A DNA stretch of 53,515 nt from a virus: the IMG/VR virus record IMGVR_UViG_3300002131_000092, positions 1 through 53,515 of that record; one strand, 5' to 3'. The position numbers and the translations under genes are program-made. Positions 8,651-15,967 of this stretch are shown here, piece after piece. Position 1 is the first letter of the stretch. Each line of letters opens with the position of its first letter. Under the pieces are notes generated by a model, which was not told the DNA's origin, did no database searches, and saw nothing but the letters and a program-made list of their open reading frames with translations.

Positions 8651-8808
8651 TTAGTATTCCTTTGTTTTTGAAATTTGTATTCTCTTCGCAGCCACCATTT
8701 ATACTTTTGGAAATATTCCGCTTCGGTGTATTTTTTTTCGCCGAACACATTATGTTCTTCGCAGTTGTCAATCCAGAGATTGTGTATCCAGTTTCTAAAT
8801 GGTGTCAT
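8647..8808 (-). CDS. 53-aa Trp-rich phage microprotein
   Basis: The start is ATG at 8808 and the stop TGA at 8647-8649. The protein begins TPFRNWIHNLWIDNCEEHN and ends with a basic, Trp-rich EYFQKYKWWLRREYKF. Its stop overlaps the next start (ATGA), and its start overlaps the end of the SGNH gene by 14 bases. The arrangement and amino-acid composition support a real gene. Function unknown. Confidence 0.65.
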   Translation of the reverse strand: MTPFRNWIHNLWIDNCEEHNVFGEKKYTEAEYFQKYKWWLRREYKFQKQRNTK

Positions 8809-9478
8809 ATATTTTCCTCTCTTTTAAAAAGTTAATAATGTTATCTGCTACAAGTTTGTTTGATTCGATTCCGTGATGACCGTCTGGAGTGATATCTACC
8901 CAAAATAATCCATCATAGCAAGCATTGTGAACAGGTAAGAATTCTAATGATACTTCTTCTAGTTCGTGTGGTGAACACGGATAGTGAATATAGCTAACAT
9001 CTAAACTTCTAAAAAATAAATCAGCATGATGCATGTGCATCTGTGTTTTAACACAGTAGTCGTGTTCGCTCATATACTTAATCCATTGCTTATTATCTTT
9101 GCCTTTTGCCCAAATTGCCAGCCGCTTGTTAAAGAATCCTCTTTTTAGATTACTAAATCTTGTATTAGTATTCTTAGATACAAATCCTTTAGTAAACATA
9201 ATATCTCTTGGATAATTGCTCCACATAACAATCACAATGTCATTGGGCTGATATCTAAACTCTAATAAGTTGTACAATATTTCTGTATTGCTTATGCCCG
9301 GTTCGCCCAGGTTCACCACTTCTAGTCCTAGTTTTTCTCCTAGCAGCGTGGCCCAACCAAACTTGCTAGGGTTAGCAGTATTAGTTAACAGCGTGTTCCT
9401 AAAAGTGTATGCAGGATCACAATCAGGCAACCCTTGACCATACGTAAAAGAACAACCGAAGGTTATAATTCTAGCCAC
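8795..9478 (-). CDS. SGNH/GDSL-like hydrolase
   Basis: The N terminus FGCSFTYGQG contains the block I nucleophile Ser. Block II-like VVNLGEPGISN follows, and DGHHG near residue 205 supplies the catalytic Asp and His of block V. The 227-residue length fits small SGNH esterases, which hydrolyse O-acyl groups on sugars or lipids or act as acyltransferases. Three other SGNH proteins occur in the island at 25-37 kb. The substrate may be an acetylated glycan, but that is inference. Confidence 0.8.
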   Translation of the reverse strand: MARIITFGCSFTYGQGLPDCDPAYTFRNTLLTNTANPSKFGWATLLGEKLGLEVVNLGEPGISNTEILYNLLEFRYQPNDIVIVMWSNYPRDIMFTKGFVSKNTNTRFSNLKRGFFNKRLAIWAKGKDNKQWIKYMSEHDYCVKTQMHMHHADLFFRSLDVSYIHYPCSPHELEEVSLEFLPVHNACYDGLFWVDITPDGHHGIESNKLVADNIINFLKERKIYDTI

Positions 9479-9722
9479 GATTACTGTCTCTTTTTGTTAA
9501 CTCGTGAGTGTTCCAAATATTTCTATTATGTACAACACTTTCTTTTAATATCCGCCAAGTTGCCTCAGCTTCTGTTTCTGTAAATTCAAAATACATAGAA
9601 TTTATAGGAGGCTTGCCTGTCGACTCGTCATACAAACTGCGATGTAAGTTGTAGTGTTTTAGCCACACTAACCTACCACTTGTCATACGAGTTGGAAACA
9701 GAGCAAACTTCTTTTCTATCAT
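9471..9722 (-). CDS. small conserved-looking protein, unknown function
   Basis: The 83-residue protein (KKFALFPTRMTSGRLVWLKHY; FTETEAEATWRILKES) overlaps the SGNH gene by 8 bases and is in the same transcript. No domain is recognised. Confidence 0.6.
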   Translation of the reverse strand: MIEKKFALFPTRMTSGRLVWLKHYNLHRSLYDESTGKPPINSMYFEFTETEAEATWRILKESVVHNRNIWNTHELTKRDSNRG

Positions 9723-9751
9723 TTTAGAATATCAACAATAGTGTATGCAAG

Positions 9752-10471
9752 CTAATCCCACAAGCTCTCAAAATATTTCCCAAATAGTCTAAAGCCGTTT
9801 GAAATACGTTTCTGATAGGCTTTACGCCCTTTCATATCGTACTTACTAGTATCGTTCGGTCCGCGAATCATTTCGCTGTTGCCGCCTTCAAGTTTCTTCC
9901 ACTGAATATCGTGTTCACCAGTGTGGAACTGATCTTCCCAATCTTCAAGGCTACCTGCTTTGGTTTCAAACGCAAATATCATTTCATCAAGAACCCAGTC
10001 CCAACGCTTGAAGTGATTCTCATCTGTATCATAATCGTTCTCTTTTGGTGGTGCAGCAGTGCTACGCAGTTCTGCAGGAACGTCCTTGTCATCTACAAAG
10101 GGAGAACCGTGTTTGGTAGCTTTTAGCTGTTTGAGCATAGGCAACACGATGTAGCCAAGAGTATGATCCATACTCCAAGTGTCCCAGCGATCAATCTGTA
10201 CCTTAATAGTACGCTTTTGTTTGCTGTGGATCCAAGTTAGGAAACGGCTCAACAATGTGTCGTGACGCTCGCGATCCCACGAGGAAATTTCACCTACTTT
10301 AGGTTCAGGCTCTACACTACCGTGGGCAAGCCATTCTCCAAAGTTGTGAACCCACTGCGGCTCACTTTCGAAGTCGTACTCGCTCTTGACAGGTTTAGCC
10401 CAGAAGCACAGCAGTTTAGCTAGTTGGTAGGGACCAAACCAGTTTTTATAACCATCAATTTTAACTCGCAT
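9752..10471 (-). CDS. conserved marine T4-like phage protein, unknown function
   Basis: The 239-residue protein has distinctive segments: WDTWSMDHTLGYIVLPMLKQ around residue 95, GSPFVDDKDVPAELRST around 122 and a charged HFKRWDWVLDEMIFAFE around 153. I remember close relatives in many marine myoviruses, always uncharacterised. It is soluble, with alternating charged helices. It overlaps the next small gene by 11 bases. Confidence 0.75.
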   Translation of the reverse strand: MRVKIDGYKNWFGPYQLAKLLCFWAKPVKSEYDFESEPQWVHNFGEWLAHGSVEPEPKVGEISSWDRERHDTLLSRFLTWIHSKQKRTIKVQIDRWDTWSMDHTLGYIVLPMLKQLKATKHGSPFVDDKDVPAELRSTAAPPKENDYDTDENHFKRWDWVLDEMIFAFETKAGSLEDWEDQFHTGEHDIQWKKLEGGNSEMIRGPNDTSKYDMKGRKAYQKRISNGFRLFGKYFESLWD

Positions 10472-10655
10472 ATAATTCTACCTTTACATTACCTTCTGCA
10501 CCAGCTAGTCGCCAGATATTAGCAAATACCTCTGCTTCTTCATAACTATCAAAAAGTACAGGAATTAAGTCCATACACCTGCCAATATTTTCAGTCACCC
10601 AGATCCAGTCTGAATGAGCTAGATGAATTTTTACTCCGTATCTGCTTTCTTCCAT
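10461..10655 (-). CDS. small protein, unknown function
   Basis: The 64-residue protein (GVKIHLAHSDWIWVTENIG; FDSYEEAEVFANIWR) looks like a compact alpha-beta fold of the kind seen in phage microproteins. It overlaps its neighbours on both sides. No function is recognised. Confidence 0.6.
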   Translation of the reverse strand: MEESRYGVKIHLAHSDWIWVTENIGRCMDLIPVLFDSYEEAEVFANIWRLAGAEGNVKVELYAS

Positions 10656-10798
10656 ATCTCACCTTTTTCGTCTAAGTCACTGCTCCATATCATTAACTTA
10701 TTATACACTGGATATACCCAAGAGAGCAAGTCCCAATAGAGCAGTTTGGAGATCATGTCTCCCAAAAAATAACAAATATGTGAAAGAAGCTGTTTCAT
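10631..10798 (-). CDS. 55-aa amphipathic phage microprotein
   Basis: I place the start at the ATG at 10798, which forms an ATGA overlap with the preceding gene's stop; an in-frame ATG at 10843 would overlap that gene by 49 bases. The protein has a hydrophobic first half (LLSHICYFLGDMISKLLYW) and ends with VYNKLMIWSSDLDEKGEIWK, a sequence type I recall in many marine phages. It may associate with membranes. Function unknown. Confidence 0.65.
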   Translation of the reverse strand: MKQLLSHICYFLGDMISKLLYWDLLSWVYPVYNKLMIWSSDLDEKGEIWKKADTE

Positions 10799-11148
10799 GA
10801 TACTATATTTTGTGATATAACCATCATACTTAACCATATCCAAAGTGTATTAAATCCAACAAGAGTAGGTAGCAGCTTTTTATTGCTAACCCAAATAAGA
10901 GCCATGCTTGTAAATAATGCTACGATATATAATTGCCAAATATGAATACCATAAACTAGGCCCGGAACGATGATAATGGCCTTTGCAATCCAACTCACCG
11001 CTTCGATAATATTATAGTTTGTCCAATACTCTTTAGTAAGCCACATTTTGTAGCAGTTGGTAATTTCTCGCCACCCTGAATGACTGTAGACAATGCCCGT
11101 TAGCACAATCCATCCTATTGTTGCAACTTGTATTTGTGAGGCTGTCAT
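10795..11148 (-). CDS. multi-pass membrane protein
   Basis: The 117-residue protein has about four hydrophobic segments (IGWIVLTGIVYSH, IAKAIIIVPGLVYGIHIW, YIVALFTSMALIWV and TLWIWLSMMVI). It resembles nicotinamide-riboside-transporter-like or other small phage membrane proteins, but I cannot assign a family. It sits between kdsB and a microprotein gene. Confidence 0.65.
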   Translation of the reverse strand: MTASQIQVATIGWIVLTGIVYSHSGWREITNCYKMWLTKEYWTNYNIIEAVSWIAKAIIIVPGLVYGIHIWQLYIVALFTSMALIWVSNKKLLPTLVGFNTLWIWLSMMVISQNIVS

Positions 11149-11149
11149 A

Positions 11150-11812
11150 TTATTTCCTTTGGGAATTAAGATAATTCTCTAAATCTTCTGGAGTGTTAAT
11201 TTCAGCAGCCAGACCTGCTTCAGCCACACCAATAGTATAGCCATTTTGCAACCAACGTAGTTGTTCAAGACTTTCAATATCTTCTTCGGGATGCTTGTTC
11301 ATAGTTGGATAATTCTTTAGCAATGCAGGATGGTATCCATAGATGCCATAATGCCAATCACCATAGGGCAATGCAGCTCGACAAAACCAGTGTGCTTGAT
11401 GTGATGTGCTGATAATTTTTACAGTGTTTGGATCTAGTTGTTGCTCTGCCTTCATAGGATGCTTGAGAGTAGCAACATGATACTTTTCTAACAGCTTTGT
11501 CAGCTTGGGCAAATCCTCTACTGGCACACGAACCATGTCACCTTGCACATTAATAATGGCCTTGTACTGCGGAATCTGGTCTACCATAAAGGCAATGCGT
11601 TCAGTTCCGTTTTCAGCATCTGGAACAATAATAGCGTTTTCAACTTGACTTGCAATTTCTTCGCTGTCAGTGGCAACGTATACATCATAACCTGTGGTAA
11701 GACACTGGTCGTAAACATGTCTAATTAATGTTTTGCCTCCAACATCGCACAACATCTTGTTGGGAAATCGTGAGCTGGCCAAACGTGCGGGTATAACAAT
11801 TGCAGTGTTCAT
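11150..11812 (-). CDS. kdsB: 3-deoxy-manno-octulosonate cytidylyltransferase (KdsB)
   Basis: KdsB activates Kdo with CTP to form CMP-Kdo. The nucleotide-binding N terminus (IPARLASSRFPNKML), VATDSEEI, INVQGDM and YGIYGYHPALL followed by EDIESLEQLRWLQNG all match the family. At 220 residues it is slightly shorter than the bacterial enzyme. With kdsA at 2593-3363 it gives the phage two pathway enzymes, in separate operons 8 kb apart. The start overlaps the previous gene by 4 bases. Confidence 0.92.
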   Translation of the reverse strand: MNTAIVIPARLASSRFPNKMLCDVGGKTLIRHVYDQCLTTGYDVYVATDSEEIASQVENAIIVPDAENGTERIAFMVDQIPQYKAIINVQGDMVRVPVEDLPKLTKLLEKYHVATLKHPMKAEQQLDPNTVKIISTSHQAHWFCRAALPYGDWHYGIYGYHPALLKNYPTMNKHPEEDIESLEQLRWLQNGYTIGVAEAGLAAEINTPEDLENYLNSQRK

Positions 11813-12192
11813 AGTTTTTTGGTGTATCCTGCTAGATGCAACATCATGCTGTACTGTTCGTATGCTTTTTGCGCTGCTGCATTTGTGTGTCTAATATATG
11901 CTTCTTCTCGCTCTTTTTCCATCAGCATATCAAACATACCAACTTGATACTGCTCGTGACGCTGACGATTAAAGAATCGATCTTCCATTTCTATCAAAGA
12001 ACGGAATCTTCCTTCCGGAATTTCAACAGTAAGAACTGCTTCAGTTTCAAACTGAACTTCTTGGTCTCTTATAATAGAAGCATTATCTGGCTCGGTAAAG
12101 TAGAAGGGCCGATGATACCTTGCCCTTCTCTTTTGGTCATTGAGAATGCGTACTTCGTAATTCTCACAGAACTTGTTGTCTTTTTCTTTCAC
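11809..12192 (-). CDS. charged protein, unknown function
   Basis: The 127-residue protein is rich in Arg and Glu (NDQKRRARYHRPFYFTEPDN; EDRFFNRQRHEQYQVGMFDM). It has no membrane segment or known motif. It overlaps kdsB and the Bax-inhibitor-like gene by 4 bases each, so it is part of their operon. Confidence 0.65.
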   Translation of the reverse strand: MKEKDNKFCENYEVRILNDQKRRARYHRPFYFTEPDNASIIRDQEVQFETEAVLTVEIPEGRFRSLIEMEDRFFNRQRHEQYQVGMFDMLMEKEREEAYIRHTNAAAQKAYEQYSMMLHLAGYTKKL

Positions 12193-12860
12193 TTACGATT
12201 TCCAAATAGTTGTAGCAAGTGAATGAACAAGTTGATAAAGTCTAGGTACAGTGTTAGAGCACCCATTACTTCTTCTCGACCTGTGTCGCCGCCAACACTT
12301 ACAATTTCGCGGATCTTTTGTGTGTCGTATGCAGTTAATCCCAAGAACACAATAATAGCAATAGCACTGATAACCATCTGCATTACTGTACTGCCAATAA
12401 AGATGTTAACTACGCTTGCAATAATAATTGCAATCAATCCTACAAACATCAGTTGACCCATTGACGTTAGGTCTTTCTTAGTAAAATACCCATACAAGCT
12501 CATAGTGCCAAACAACACTCCTGCACCCATAAAGGCTGTAAAGATACTGCCCATAGTATAGACTGCAAAGATTGTAGCAAAGCTCAATCCCATTAGAGCA
12601 GCAAACACCTGCAGGAATATCTGCAATCCGCTTTTGCTAAAACTACTTGCAGCAAAACTCATACCTAGGATAGCAACAAGTGGAGCAAAAATAACAATCC
12701 ATTTCATCGCTCCTGTAAAAAAGAACTGTAGGAGTTCAGGACTAGTTCCTACAAAATAACTAACAATCATTGATGTAATGACTGCCAACGACATGTGTCC
12801 ATACACACGATTCATTGCACTGATAATTTGATCAGTTGATTTATAAGTTGCTGCGTACAT
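12189..12860 (-). CDS. Bax inhibitor-1/YccA (UPF0005) family membrane protein
   Basis: The 223-residue protein has seven hydrophobic segments and the family hallmark SLYGYFTKKDLTSMG and the C-terminal FLGLTAYDTQKIRE. Family members act as calcium leak channels, or inhibit FtsH-type membrane proteolysis (YccA) in bacteria. In a phage it could protect phage or host membrane proteins from FtsH, or modulate host death; this is speculation. It is the first gene after thyX in a dense operon. Confidence 0.88.
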   Translation of the reverse strand: MYAATYKSTDQIISAMNRVYGHMSLAVITSMIVSYFVGTSPELLQFFFTGAMKWIVIFAPLVAILGMSFAASSFSKSGLQIFLQVFAALMGLSFATIFAVYTMGSIFTAFMGAGVLFGTMSLYGYFTKKDLTSMGQLMFVGLIAIIIASVVNIFIGSTVMQMVISAIAIIVFLGLTAYDTQKIREIVSVGGDTGREEVMGALTLYLDFINLFIHLLQLFGNRK

Positions 12861-13571
12861 TTAGATATCCTTTAGTTCATTCATTAGCGGAAAGATTTTA
12901 GCAATAATTTCTGCACAGGCAACCGCAATAGCCATGTGTTCTTTCTGTGTACCATTTTCACTACGTAATTCGATATAGTGCAACCAGCTGCGCAAACTAC
13001 CTTGCATATACAATCGAGTTTTTGTAATACCTTCTGGCAAAACTTTACGTGCCTGTTCCTTGGCAATGCCCTTGCTGATAGCCCAATCATATTCCTTCTT
13101 GCAGGTATGTGCTACTCGCATCTGTGCATGAAGCCAATCTGTAGCCAACTGACGGTCTTCAGTTTCGATTGAGTTCTGGCGATTCTTTTCATCCTGCAGT
13201 CGTGCTTCCGAATACTCAAACATATCGCCCATGTCTTCTGGATTAGCATAACGCTGACTAAACTCTTGGAAGGCAAAACTACGGTGACGCACAATCTGAT
13301 GTGCAATGTCACGAGTAGTGTCAATCTCAAGTGTGGCATTAACCATTTCAAGCGGGCTCCAGTGACTGTGCTTGATCAAATACTTGATAAGTTTAGCACT
13401 GGTTTCTTCATTCATTTGGTTAGCAGGATTACTCACCCTTGCACAGAACGCAATCAAATCCTGGATATCTGCAAACTCTGGTTCTGTCTTACCCTTGGCC
13501 AGTGCTTCTGCTTTACAGTCTGCTACAAACTCTGGATCTGCTACTGTGTAGCCTACAATACGTACTCTCAT
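12861..13571 (-). CDS. thyX: flavin-dependent thymidylate synthase
   Basis: ThyX makes dTMP from dUMP using FAD, NADPH and methylene-tetrahydrofolate. The signature RHRSFAFQEFSQRY (RHRxxSxxxxSxRY variant) lies near residue 95. The protein also has the FAD-contacting HSHWSPLEM and the C-terminal RSWLHYIELR. The 236-residue length fits. ThyX is common in marine T4-like phages and supplies thymine for an AT-rich genome. Confidence 0.95.
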   Translation of the reverse strand: MRVRIVGYTVADPEFVADCKAEALAKGKTEPEFADIQDLIAFCARVSNPANQMNEETSAKLIKYLIKHSHWSPLEMVNATLEIDTTRDIAHQIVRHRSFAFQEFSQRYANPEDMGDMFEYSEARLQDEKNRQNSIETEDRQLATDWLHAQMRVAHTCKKEYDWAISKGIAKEQARKVLPEGITKTRLYMQGSLRSWLHYIELRSENGTQKEHMAIAVACAEIIAKIFPLMNELKDI

Positions 13572-13573
13572 TG

Positions 13574-14011
13574 TTATCCTTTTAAAATATTCATGATTTT
13601 CTCTTTCTCGAGAATATCGTTTTCCATAGCCATATACTGCCTACGAAGTTCTTTTAGTTGTTCCCAACGGTCTTCTAGATCCGGATTCGGATTCAAAATA
13701 CCAAGACGTTCCTCAATCTTTTCAATAGCTTTGGTTAGGCTCTTGCCACCTACAGTAATATCAGTACCAGGAGCCATGGTAAGACCTCCTGTGTCAATAC
13801 TAACTGTATTTTGATTAGTAGTAAACGCATAGTCTGTAGTGTACGGTTGATTCCAATTATAAGCTGTACCCGCACCACTAGCAATGGTAAGATTATCACT
13901 GTTCCACAGCGATGGATCTAAGGTAATAGTAGCAGTGCCGATACTCGTAATAGCTGAAAAGTCATCGGCACTGCAATTACCAAGATCGAAGGTGTCGTCT
14001 TGGTCTTTCAT
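13574..14011 (-). CDS. phage protein with C-terminal coiled coil, probably structural
   Basis: I use the ATG at 14011. The longer frame from 14158 would overlap the histone-like gene in another frame and adds only out-of-frame sequence. The 145-residue protein has an acidic, Ser/Thr-rich beta-type N-terminal part (DDTFDLGNCSADDFSAIT). It ends with a helical IEERLGILNPNPDLEDRWEQ and ENDILEKEKIMNILK, seen in many marine phage virion proteins (memory). A structural role is inferred. Confidence 0.7.
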   Translation of the reverse strand: MKDQDDTFDLGNCSADDFSAITSIGTATITLDPSLWNSDNLTIASGAGTAYNWNQPYTTDYAFTTNQNTVSIDTGGLTMAPGTDITVGGKSLTKAIEKIEERLGILNPNPDLEDRWEQLKELRRQYMAMENDILEKEKIMNILKG

Positions 14012-14012
14012 A

Positions 14013-14204
14013 TTAGGCCTTGGCTTCTTTACGTGCGTTCTTCTCTGCTGTAATTTCGTTGCGGCGTGCTTTGACAGCTTTAGCCATTTCAGCAAGTGCT
14101 TTACGAGCACGAGTTCCTGCAGCACTATTACCTGCTGTAAACTTTGCATCTTCTGCAAGAAATTCTTCGAAATGTGTTTTTAACTGTTCTGCTGTAGTTG
14201 ACAT
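14013..14204 (-). CDS. histone H1-like DNA-binding protein (Hc1-like)
   Basis: The 63-residue protein has TAGNSAAGTRARKALAEM and a Lys/Arg-rich C terminus (ARRNEITAEKNARKEAKA), matching the Hc1/histone H1-like family found in bacteria and marine phages. It should bind DNA nonspecifically, condensing phage or host DNA. The start at 14204 follows an AAAGGA ribosome site. Confidence 0.85.
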   Translation of the reverse strand: MSTTAEQLKTHFEEFLAEDAKFTAGNSAAGTRARKALAEMAKAVKARRNEITAEKNARKEAKA

Positions 14205-14229
14205 ATTTTTTTTTCCTTTAATAAAAAAA

Positions 14230-14342
14230 TGGTATGGCCGGTAGGGTTCGAACCTACAAAAGCTGCGAGTTATACTCATTGCTCCATCCCCAATCTAGTC
14301 TATGGGACTAGCGGGAGGTCTGCCTATTCCACTCACGGCCAC
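14230..14342 (-). tRNA. aberrant 113-nt type II tRNA-like gene, loop CCCATAG
   Basis: The element has a 7-base-pair acceptor stem (GTGGCCG with CGGCCAT), encoded A73-CCA, a Leu-like D-loop core (GAATAGGCAGA), a stem-loop CTAGT-CCCATAG-ACTAG and a perfect T-arm (GTAGG-TTCGAAC-CCTAC). The anticodon would be CAT but base 33 is C, not U. The region between the anticodon arm and T-arm is 37 bases, far longer than normal, and holds an extra GAG...CTC hairpin. It may be a type II tRNA with an insertion or a decayed gene. The isotype cannot be assigned. Confidence 0.55.
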
Positions 14343-14348
14343 AAGTAT

Positions 14349-14377
14349 ATTATATAACCTTGTTTGCCTAAGAGCAA
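14349..14377 (-). promoter_or_regulatory. sigma70-like promoter before the tRNA-like gene
   Basis: The minus strand has TATAAT with a weak TTGCTC at the -35 position and a 17-base spacer. It would transcribe the tRNA-like element and the histone/thyX operon. Confidence 0.45.
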
Positions 14378-14387
14378 CCCCTTAGTG

Positions 14388-14395
14388 GTTAAATA
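14388..14395 (+). promoter_or_regulatory. late-promoter-like GTTAAATA before the radical SAM operon
   Basis: GTTAAATA is a 6/8 match to the T4 late octamer, 11 bases before the ATG at 14406. It is the only candidate promoter seen for the nine-gene plus-strand operon. Confidence 0.35.
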
Positions 14396-14405
14396 TTAGC
14401 ATATT

Positions 14406-15386
14406 ATGATAGCCAATTTTCAAGAAATACCATTTCAAAAAATAGTTAGATTTGGACAGCGAACAATGTTGTCCAAACCGTTGTTCTCTATTAGCTGGAT
14501 ACTAGGACGATTCTGCAACTATAATTGTAGTTATTGCTGGCCGTATGCTAGATCAGATAAAGTTGATCATGAAAAATTAGAAGTATACCAACACACCATA
14601 GACGAAATTAAACGCCAAGCCAAACTAAATGGGTTCAATCAGTTCCATTGGAGCTTTAGTGGCGGTGAACCTACTGCATATAAACAGCTAAATGATCTAG
14701 TTAAATATTTGCAAGACGATGTAGAGAGTTCTTACCAAAGTGTACACATGACCACTAACCTAAGTCCAGGTAGCAAGTGGTGGAAGACTTGGTGCGCTAA
14801 CACAGATATGCTGCAACGTCGAAGTATAACGGCAAGCTATCATTCAGAGTTTGCTAAAGAACAAGAGTTTGGCGATAAGTGCCTGCAATTAATGTATGAG
14901 AGAGTTCATGTCACAATCAATCAAGTTATGGTTCCGGAAATGTTTGAAGAGCTTTACGAGCGTATGGGACGATTTGCCGCCCGAGGTATTAATATTACTC
15001 TCAAACCCCAGTCCGACCCGACTGCTTCCAGGATTGTTGATGGATATACAGAAGACCAAATCCACAGAATGCAAACAGGATTCCCCCAACGATCAAATGG
15101 AGAAGAAGTCTATCAAGTAGCATTATACGATGCGGACGACAACGAATATCTGTTCGACCAAGCGGAAAGATTTAATGCATTTGGATTTAATAATTTCCAA
15201 GATTGGTCTTGCAATAGTGGCTATCAAAGTGTTATAATAAGAAGCAACGAAGTAAAGAGATCGTACAGTTGTCACGACCAACCATTAGGAACTTTAGAAA
15301 GTTTCGAATTGTTTAAGAAACCCCAACGCTGCATTACACCTAGTTGTGTTAGTTCAGCCGATAGCAAGATACCAAAATGCAAATAG
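14406..15386 (+). CDS. radical SAM protein with C-terminal Cys cluster (island rSAM 1)
   Basis: CNYNCSYC at residues 38-45 is the CxxxCxxC motif that binds the SAM-cleaving 4Fe-4S cluster. FSGGEPT follows. The C-terminal part holds extra cysteines (WSCNSGYQS, YSCHD, RCITPSC, PKCK), which suggest a SPASM-like auxiliary cluster. Length is 326 residues. It heads a coupled nine-gene operon that includes three more rSAM proteins of the same general type. The chemistry and substrate are unknown. Peptide or small-molecule modification is possible by analogy with SPASM enzymes. Confidence 0.85.
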   Translation: MIANFQEIPFQKIVRFGQRTMLSKPLFSISWILGRFCNYNCSYCWPYARSDKVDHEKLEVYQHTIDEIKRQAKLNGFNQFHWSFSGGEPTAYKQLNDLVKYLQDDVESSYQSVHMTTNLSPGSKWWKTWCANTDMLQRRSITASYHSEFAKEQEFGDKCLQLMYERVHVTINQVMVPEMFEELYERMGRFAARGINITLKPQSDPTASRIVDGYTEDQIHRMQTGFPQRSNGEEVYQVALYDADDNEYLFDQAERFNAFGFNNFQDWSCNSGYQSVIIRSNEVKRSYSCHDQPLGTLESFELFKKPQRCITPSCVSSADSKIPKCK

Positions 15387-15967
15387 ATACAGAACACTTA
15401 CACTTCTGGATGCAGGCAATCCGGCAAAGTGAAGATCCAATACGCACAATGGATGCATTTTGGAGTGGTCAACTTAAAAGCAAAGAGTGGCTAATTACCA
15501 ACCTAAGAAAAAATGTTAATACTTTTATTAGTATAGACATCCACGGAGGTTGGGTTGGTGTATTAGCTAGTATGTTGTTCCAGAGTTCAATTCCCATAAA
15601 AAATATCCGCAGTGTAGACATCGACCCAACATGCGAATCTATTGCTACTATGATGAACAAGCAAGAAGAAATAGTTGGTAGATTTCGTGCAATAACCGCA
15701 GACATGTGCGAGATACGCAGTGATGCTAATGTTGTAATTAACACTAGTTGCGAACACATTGCACAAGATCAATTTGACTTGTGGAAAAGCGGAATGCCTG
15801 CAGACAGCTTACTAGTATTACAAAGTAATAATTATGATATTCCGGAGCATATCCGCACAGCAGCAACACTAGAAGAATTTAAATCACAATGCGGCATCAA
15901 TGTTGTATGGGCAGGCGAATTAGAATTGCCACTGTACACTCGTTGGATGATTATAGGTAAGCAATAA
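15377..15967 (+). CDS. class I SAM-dependent methyltransferase-like protein
   Basis: The 196-residue protein has a Rossmann-type core: FISIDIHGGWVGVLASMLF (motif I position), IRSVDIDPTCESIATMMN (acidic residue binding the SAM ribose) and VVINTSCEHIAQDQF. Several marine phages carry similar small proteins (memory). It overlaps the preceding rSAM gene by 10 bases, and its stop overlaps the next start (TAATG). Methylation of an intermediate in the same pathway is plausible. The glycine-rich loop is degenerate, so activity is uncertain. Confidence 0.65.
   Translation: MQIDTEHLHFWMQAIRQSEDPIRTMDAFWSGQLKSKEWLITNLRKNVNTFISIDIHGGWVGVLASMLFQSSIPIKNIRSVDIDPTCESIATMMNKQEEIVGRFRAITADMCEIRSDANVVINTSCEHIAQDQFDLWKSGMPADSLLVLQSNNYDIPEHIRTAATLEEFKSQCGINVVWAGELELPLYTRWMIIGKQ

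Noticed and set aside
13266-13814. 182-codon plus-strand frame
   Set aside because: Antisense to thyX and the structural-looking gene, with no start signal.
14012-14158. Longer start for the 13574-14011 protein
   Set aside because: The extra residues overlap the histone-like gene in another frame and look random; the ATG at 14011 directly follows that gene's stop.
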